Of a stretch of 61,644 nucleotides of DNA, positions 56,953 to 61,644 are shown in pieces. Source of the DNA: Candidatus Zhuqueibacterota bacterium. Its GTDB lineage: Bacteria > Zhuqueibacterota > Zhuqueibacteria > Zhuqueibacterales > Zhuqueibacteraceae. The stretch spans positions 1-61,644 of the forward strand of contig JAKEEU010000201.1 in NCBI GenBank assembly GCA_022616415.1, given 5' to 3'. Numbering within the stretch: the stretch's first letter is position 1; each line of letters starts with the position of its first letter. The notes below the pieces were generated by a model, which ran no database searches, was not told the DNA's origin, and worked only from the letters and a program-made list of their open reading frames with translations. Made by a program: the position numbers and the translations under genes.

Positions 56953-59439
56953 TTAGAGCCGTAGATTTCGCAAGCGCAGCGCGTTGGCGATGACCGAGAC
57001 CGAGCTGAAGCTCATAGCGGCACCGGCAATCATCGGACTCAACAGAATTCCAAAGAAGGGGAAAAGCACACCGGCTGCGATCGGAATGCCGGCCGTATTG
57101 TAAAGGAAAGCGAAGAACAGATTCTGGCGAATGTTCCGCATCATCGCGCGGCTCAGTCTGAAAGCTTGCGTGATGCCGCGCAAGTCACCTTTGACGAGTG
57201 TGATGCCTGCGCTTTCCATCGCCACGTCCGTGCCCGTGCCCATGGCGATGCCCACGTGCGCCTCGGCCAAAGCCGGAGCGTCGTTGATGCCGTCGCCCGC
57301 CATCGCAACGACGCGACCCTGTTGCCGCAGTTGCTTGACGCGCTCGTGTTTGTGCTTTGGCTCAACACCGGCTTCCACCTCATCGATGCCGAGTTGTCTG
57401 GCGACCGCCTCGGCGGTGCGCGCATTGTCGCCTGTGAGCATGATCACTTTCAGGCCCAGCCGGTGCAATTCTCCGATGGTCGCAGGCGTCGAAGCTTTGA
57501 TGGGATCGGCGACCGCCAGCACACCGGCAGTTTTTCCATCAATCGCGGCGAAAATCACAGTGTTACCAGCGGATTGAAGTTCTGCGGCGCGTTGCTCAAA
57601 CACATCGCTATTAATGACTCCATGCTGCTGTAAGAAAGTTGGTTTGCCGACAATAATCTCACGCCCATTAAGTTTGCCCGTGACGCCACCGCCAGTCACC
57701 GACTCGAAGCCGGCAATCGCTTGCGGCTTTGCGCCGCGTTCCCTTGCTCCCTCAACCACCGCGTTAGCCAACGGGTGTTCGCTGTTTTGTTCCACTGATG
57801 CAACAGCTTGCAGCAACGCGCTCTCTGCAAACCCCTCGGCCGTCAGTACCGCTACCAAACGCGGTTTCCCCTCCGTGAGCGTGCCGGTTTTATCAACGAT
57901 CAGCGTATCCACTTTCTCCATGATCTCGATGGCCTCGGCGTTGCGAATGAGCACGCCGGCTTGCGCGCCGCGACCGACGCCGACCATGACTGATATTGGC
58001 GTGGCTAGGCCCAAGGCACACGGACAAGCGATGATCAGCACCGCCACCGCGTTTACGATAGCATAAGCCAAGCGCGGCTCCGGGCCGAAAAAGTACCACA
58101 GCAGTGAAGTGATCACTGCAATCGCAACGACCGCGGGAACAAAATAGCCGGAAACTTTGTCGGCCAGACCTTGAATCGGCGCGCGGCTGCGTTGTGCTTG
58201 CGCAACCATGTCCACGATTTGCGCCAGCAAGGTGTCGCTGCCAACGCGCTCGGCCCGCATCACGAGACTGCCGGTGCCGTTGACCGTGCCGCCGGTAACT
58301 TTGTCGCCGGTGTTTTTCTCCACCGGAATCGGCTCGCCGGTAATCATCGACTCGTCCACGGCGCTTCTGCCTTCAAGCACGATGCCGTCGACCGGAATTT
58401 TCTCGCCAGGCCGCACGCGCAAACGGCCGCCCGCTTTCACTTCTTCCAAAGGCACTTCACGTTCGTCGCTGCCGTCGATGAGATGCGCTGTAGGCGGCGC
58501 GAGATTGAGCAAGGCGCGGATGGCATTACCCGTGCGACTGCGCGCCCGCAGTTCGAGCACTTGTCCGAGCAGCACGAGCACGACGATCACCGCGGCGGCT
58601 TCGAAGTAAATATCAACGCCGCCATTGTGCCGCATCGAATGTGGAAACAAATTTGGCAACAGCATCGCTACGGCGCTGAAGACATAGGCCGCGCTCACGC
58701 CGATGGCGATGAGCGTGAACATATTTAGTTGCATCGTTTTGATGGAACGCCAGCCGCGCTTGAAGAACGGCCAGCCGGCCCATAACACCACCGGCGTGCT
58801 GAGAATGAATTGAATCCAGCGCGAAAGATTTTCCGGTACCACATTCAGCGCCGGAATCACATGCGTCATGGCAAGCAGAAAGACGGGCAAGGTCAACGCT
58901 GCGCCGATCCACAACCGGCGCGTCATGTCGCGCAGCTCGGCGTTCTCTTCTTCGGAATCGGCAGCAATTGTTTTCAGCTCCAGCGCCATACCGCAGATCG
59001 GGCATTCACCGGGGTGATCCTGCTCGATTTCTGGGTGCATCGGGCAAGTGTAAATCACTTTGCCCTTCGGTTTCCATGCCGGATTCTTTTGCAATGCCAT
59101 GCCGCATTTCGGGCAATCGCCTGGCTTGTCGCTCTCGACGCCTTCGCACATCGGGCAAAAATACTTTGCCGTAGGCGAGGGTTTTATTTCGGTAGCAGCA
59201 CCATTCGCGCAGCAGGATTTCGCGCCGTGCATGTGAGTTTCGTGTTTGGTCTGAGCGGAAGCCGAGTGCTTTTCTTCCACATGATTATGCTTTTGAACAG
59301 CGGTCACTTGTGGCGCGGGTTGAGCGAGAAATTTTTGCCGGCAATGCGCGCTGCAAAAATAAAACGTCTGCCCGTCGCGTTCGGCGCGGAGACTTGTCGC
59401 CTCATCCACCGTCATGCCGCAAATGGGATCTTTAGCCAT
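56953..59439 (-). CDS. copA: copper-type P1B ATPase with three Cys-rich N-terminal modules
   Basis: An 828-residue heavy-metal pump. It opens with a YHS domain (MAKDPICGMTVDEA, FCSAHC). Two CPMC/CPMH...CPKCGMAL-type heavy-metal-binding modules follow (YFCPMCEGVES, YTCPMHPEIEQDHPGECPIC). After eight membrane spans come TGEP, ion-binding CPC in IIACPCALGLATPI, phosphorylation DKTGT, EHPLA and MLTGDNARTAE, then GDGINDAP. These fit Cu(I) export (CopA). The start is placed at MAKDPICG because GAGGAGAG lies upstream. Confidence 0.95.
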   Translation of the reverse strand: MAKDPICGMTVDEATSLRAERDGQTFYFCSAHCRQKFLAQPAPQVTAVQKHNHVEEKHSASAQTKHETHMHGAKSCCANGAATEIKPSPTAKYFCPMCEGVESDKPGDCPKCGMALQKNPAWKPKGKVIYTCPMHPEIEQDHPGECPICGMALELKTIAADSEEENAELRDMTRRLWIGAALTLPVFLLAMTHVIPALNVVPENLSRWIQFILSTPVVLWAGWPFFKRGWRSIKTMQLNMFTLIAIGVSAAYVFSAVAMLLPNLFPHSMRHNGGVDIYFEAAAVIVVLVLLGQVLELRARSRTGNAIRALLNLAPPTAHLIDGSDEREVPLEEVKAGGRLRVRPGEKIPVDGIVLEGRSAVDESMITGEPIPVEKNTGDKVTGGTVNGTGSLVMRAERVGSDTLLAQIVDMVAQAQRSRAPIQGLADKVSGYFVPAVVAIAVITSLLWYFFGPEPRLAYAIVNAVAVLIIACPCALGLATPISVMVGVGRGAQAGVLIRNAEAIEIMEKVDTLIVDKTGTLTEGKPRLVAVLTAEGFAESALLQAVASVEQNSEHPLANAVVEGARERGAKPQAIAGFESVTGGGVTGKLNGREIIVGKPTFLQQHGVINSDVFEQRAAELQSAGNTVIFAAIDGKTAGVLAVADPIKASTPATIGELHRLGLKVIMLTGDNARTAEAVARQLGIDEVEAGVEPKHKHERVKQLRQQGRVVAMAGDGINDAPALAEAHVGIAMGTGTDVAMESAGITLVKGDLRGITQAFRLSRAMMRNIRQNLFFAFLYNTAGIPIAAGVLFPFFGILLSPMIAGAAMSFSSVSVIANALRLRNLRL

Positions 59440-59533
59440 CTTTAGTCTCTCCTCATCTATTATCTTTGGCCGTAGTGCCGATAAAATCAAGCTGAAATTC
59501 ACTTCCTGTATCTGTTGATTATCCTGCAAAAAC

Positions 59534-60208
59534 TCATTTGACTTCTATAACGAAATCTGCCGTGATCGTCTTGCAATGCGCTTTGGCACCCAGCATGGGC
59601 TGAAGGTCGGTGATGGGCTTGCCATCAATATCAGCGATGCTGAATTTAAGATTTGAACCGTGATGAATGCCAAGTTCGGAGGGCAACGCGAGGCTTACAC
59701 GATACTGGCCATTCATGACAACTTTAGTGAATTGGTCATCAACCGCTAAAGAAATTCGTTCGTGCAATGGCTGCCCCTCAACGTGAACCCAAAATGCTGC
59801 AAGAAATTGTCTGCCACCTTTAGGTTTCACATCCACCCATAGCTTGTAGTCGCCTGCTTGCGGAAAAGAGTAAGCCGTGGTAAAAGCCCCATTTTGAGGC
59901 TCAAGGTGCAAATGATCGAAATACGAAAGATCATCGCGCACAATAATCAAATGCATCGGCTTGTCATGGACGAGTTCGAATTCATCGATGGCATCACCAA
60001 CAGCTTGCTCGGTAACGATGATAGCAATCTGCGTGGCAGCGTTTGCCATTGGCTTTGTCGGATCGGTTTGCAAATTTACATTGTAAACCAGCGTTTGCTG
60101 GCCTTTGATATCAACATGTTCACCATGCTCCATCACATGCGTTTTATCTTTCGCATGACTCATTTGATGGGGGGCGCCATGATTGAGGTGGTCGAGGTGA
60201 CGGTTCAT
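59534..60208 (-). CDS. YtkA-like periplasmic metal-resistance protein, possibly internally deleted
   Basis: A 224-residue His/Met-rich protein. The N-terminus is MNRHLDHLNHGAPHQMSHAK. It then has two beta domains: HLIIVRDDLSYFDHLHLEPQ with YSFPQAGDYKLWVDVKPKGG, and a second YtkA-like copy (YRVSLALPSELGIHHGSNLK then ITDLQPMLGAKAHC). Such proteins accompany copper systems. The jump from LGAKAHC to KTITADFVIEVK looks like loss of the normal domain end with the last strand kept, so an in-frame deletion is possible. Confidence 0.7.
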   Translation of the reverse strand: MNRHLDHLNHGAPHQMSHAKDKTHVMEHGEHVDIKGQQTLVYNVNLQTDPTKPMANAATQIAIIVTEQAVGDAIDEFELVHDKPMHLIIVRDDLSYFDHLHLEPQNGAFTTAYSFPQAGDYKLWVDVKPKGGRQFLAAFWVHVEGQPLHERISLAVDDQFTKVVMNGQYRVSLALPSELGIHHGSNLKFSIADIDGKPITDLQPMLGAKAHCKTITADFVIEVK

Positions 60209-60260
60209 AATTTTGTTTCCTTTCTTTCGCACTTTTTTCGTCGCGCACTTGCTCTTTTGC

Positions 60261-60386
60261 CTACAACGCCTTTTGCAAGCTGTCTTGCCCGGTGTCCGCC
60301 GCAAGCTCCGGATCGGCCCGTTGTTTACGAACAAAAGCCGTGAACTCGTTCAAGCTTTCCAGCAGTTGGGTTTGAATTGTATTCAT
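60261..60386 (-). pseudogene. N-terminal stub of an ECF-like sigma factor
   Basis: MNTIQTQLLESLNEFTAFVR followed by DPELAADTGQDSLQKAL matches the beginning of region 2 of ECF sigma factors. It stops after 41 codons. No region 4 follows. It lies just upstream of the YtkA-like gene. Confidence 0.55.
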
Positions 60387-60489
60387 ACTGCACTCATGCA
60401 GACGCACGAGGTTGCGTGCGGTTACACTTTTTGAGTCATGCTGGAAAAAGTGAACCGCATGCGAATCATCTACGACTTCCACAAAATAC

Positions 60490-60690
60490 TCATCCTCGAT
60501 CTTCGCTTTTTTGCAGTGATTTGCCCTTCCACAAATAATAAATCACCGGATAAACCGTCACTTCCAGCAACAAAGAAGGAAGCAACCCACCCACTATGGG
60601 TGCCGCGATGCGTTTCATCACGTCGGCGCCAGAGCCGGCGCTCCACATGATCGGCAGCCCAGCGATGATGGTGGTCACTGTCGTGAAATT
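60490..60690 (-). pseudogene. C-terminal relic of a CusA-type RND metal efflux pump
   Basis: The frame begins NFTTVTTIIAGLPIMWSAGS and continues DVMKRIAAPIVGG and PVIYYLWKGKSL, the last two transmembrane helices of HME-RND pumps (CusA/CzcA). An in-frame TGA precedes it, and about 1000 residues are missing. It starts exactly at the stop codon of the NosL-like fragment, so the deletion joined these genes. Confidence 0.85.
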
Positions 60691-60971
60691 TCAATGGGTT
60701 TTTACAGCCTCCTTCGCTTCGGCAAAACTCATGATGCGCCCACTGTGCTGGGTTTGGAAAACTGCAGCAGCCTCGCGTGAGCCGAAAGCAACGAGGCTTG
60801 GATCGCATCGGTGCCAATCCATCGTGTAGATGCCACCCGTCTCGTTGCGCATCATTCGCTGGGGATCACAATGGTGCACATTGCTGCCTTCGACGTAAAA
60901 AACTTGAGCAGCTTCGATAGTCTTGCCGGTGGCGTAGTCGGTGGCAAAAACAGAAACTTTTTCTTGGTCAT
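60691..60971 (-). pseudogene. NosL-like gene with internal deletion
   Basis: An ATG at 60971 with a GAGAGGAG leader starts a signal-like MTKKKFLFL, but in another frame from the body. The body reads VFATDYATGKTIEAAQVFYV, then GIYTMDWHRCDPSLVAFGSR and SGRIMSFAEAKEAV, the C-terminal half of NosL-type copper-binding lipoproteins. The Cys-containing N-terminal half is absent. This is deletion plus frameshift. Confidence 0.7.
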
Positions 60972-60998
60972 GGCTTTCCTCACTCTCCTCTCTATCTT

Positions 60999-61610
60999 TC
61001 AAAACTTTGCACTAAAACCCAACACCGGCAGAAACGGAAAGATCGTGAACTTCTCGCGGGAAGAATAATTCTCATTCCACATGTAGTGCACCACATTCTT
61101 ACGGTTGTAAGCGTTCAGCAGTTCCAGATAGGTGTCGAGCTGATGAGCTTTATGTTGGAATCGTCGGGTCACGCGCACATCGAGACGACTATAATCCGGA
61201 TAGCGGTCCGAGTTTTCTTCGCCGATGACCGGCCTCCAGATACTCAACTGCGGATCATACCAGCCGCCGAGCGCCGGCGTGTATGGCCGTCCGCTGCCGT
61301 AACGAAAACGCAGACCAACTTGCCAGTTTGAGGCGGGGGCGTAATTGGCGACCAGGCTCACCAAGTTTGGCCGGTCGTAATCAAACACATGTTGCACCGA
61401 ATGTCGGCCTTCTTTGCGTTTTGCTACGGAATAGGTGTAGGAAATCCATCCGAAAAAGCCTTGTGAAGGCTTGAGATGAACATAAAGCTCGGCGCCGCGT
61501 GCATAGCCATAGCCGCCATTGGAAAATCTGCCTCGATTTTCCTTATTACATGAGTATCGGCTAAAAACACAATAAGAGAAATTTAAATGATACCTGATTT
61601 TATTGACCAC
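60999..61610 (-). pseudogene. C-terminal part of a TonB-dependent receptor
   Basis: The barrel end is clear: GFFGWISYTYSVAKRKEGRH, FDYDRPNLVSLVANYAPASN, QVGLRFRYGSGRPYTPALGG, YSRLDVRVTRRFQ and a final aromatic Phe (LGFSAKF). Similarity starts near GYGYARGAELYVHLKPSQ (about 61525). Upstream codons look unrelated, and an in-frame stop lies about 20 bases beyond 61610. Plug and most of the barrel are missing. It probably once imported a metal chelate or sugar. Confidence 0.8.
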
Positions 61611-61644
61611 ATGTGAAGACTTAAATAAGAATCAAGTTTTGCAA

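Noticed and set aside
1..61644. tRNA, rRNA or known riboswitch
   Set aside because: No segment read with a tRNA-like TTCRANNC arm in a cloverleaf context or a recognisable rRNA or riboswitch core. A covariance-model scan would be decisive.

Overview
The window looks like a chromosomal segment from a Gram-negative member of the FCB superphylum (Bacteroidota / Calditrichota / candidate KSB1-like). The evidence is a secreted protein with a type IX secretion-style C-terminal sorting domain, a PorV-type outer-membrane protein, a TonB-dependent receptor fragment, a TolC-type outer-membrane factor, and an MglA/roadblock cassette. The exact phylum is inference. I see no tRNA, rRNA, CRISPR array, plasmid or phage genes.

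Layout. 0-8 kb: TolC-like efflux protein, then (minus strand) an overlapping ECF sigma / anti-sigma / YbjQ operon, a sorting-domain protein and an M14 carboxypeptidase. 8.1-14.5 kb: a type I restriction-modification island (hsdM, hsdS, a REP-associated tyrosine transposase, hsdR, a YgjP-like metallopeptidase). It is riddled with short palindromic REP/REPIN elements, several of them inside and translated in the genes. hsdR lacks its helicase motor. 14.5-22 kb: a large BNR/sortilin-type beta-propeller protein, a DUF1175 lipoprotein, a frameshifted GxxExxY gene and a HEAT-like/DUF3352 protein. 22-29 kb: a minus-strand operon of PDZ protein, NEW3-type membrane protein, ABC ATPase and two ABC-2 permeases, with an S41 protease relic inside and a clear intrinsic terminator at its end. 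29.4-32.1 kb: a sensor kinase and OmpR-type regulator with 10-bp-phased GTTA repeats in front. 32-36 kb: orphan Phd antitoxin, FmdB zinc ribbon overlapped by an Hsp20 stub, moaC, a TlpA-like thioredoxin and a nitrilase.

36-41 kb: an eroded polysaccharide-degradation cluster (sugar dehydrogenase-GH3 chimera, GH5 stub, intact GH5, deleted PorV). 41-47.3 kb: a membrane-anchored solute-binding protein, an atypical histidine kinase and a sigma-54 activator in one operon. Downstream lies a sodium:solute symporter whose leader carries a near-perfect -24/-12 promoter and an upstream palindromic site, so sensing and uptake appear wired together. 47.5-55.8 kb: sialate O-acetylesterase, AbrB-like/HNH pair, priA, a phosphoesterase and a roadblock-MglA-roadblock cassette. 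55.8-61.6 kb: a copper/heavy-metal region (small Cys-rich protein, HMA lipoprotein, VTT membrane protein, CopA-type ATPase, YtkA-like protein) ending in fragments of sigma factor, CusA, NosL-like and TonB-receptor genes.

Two themes stand out. First, intergenic space is crowded with distinct palindromic repeat families, and some genes end inside them. Second, an unusual number of genes carry internal deletions or are truncated stubs, reflecting either active genome erosion or assembly collapse. Read-level checking would separate the two.
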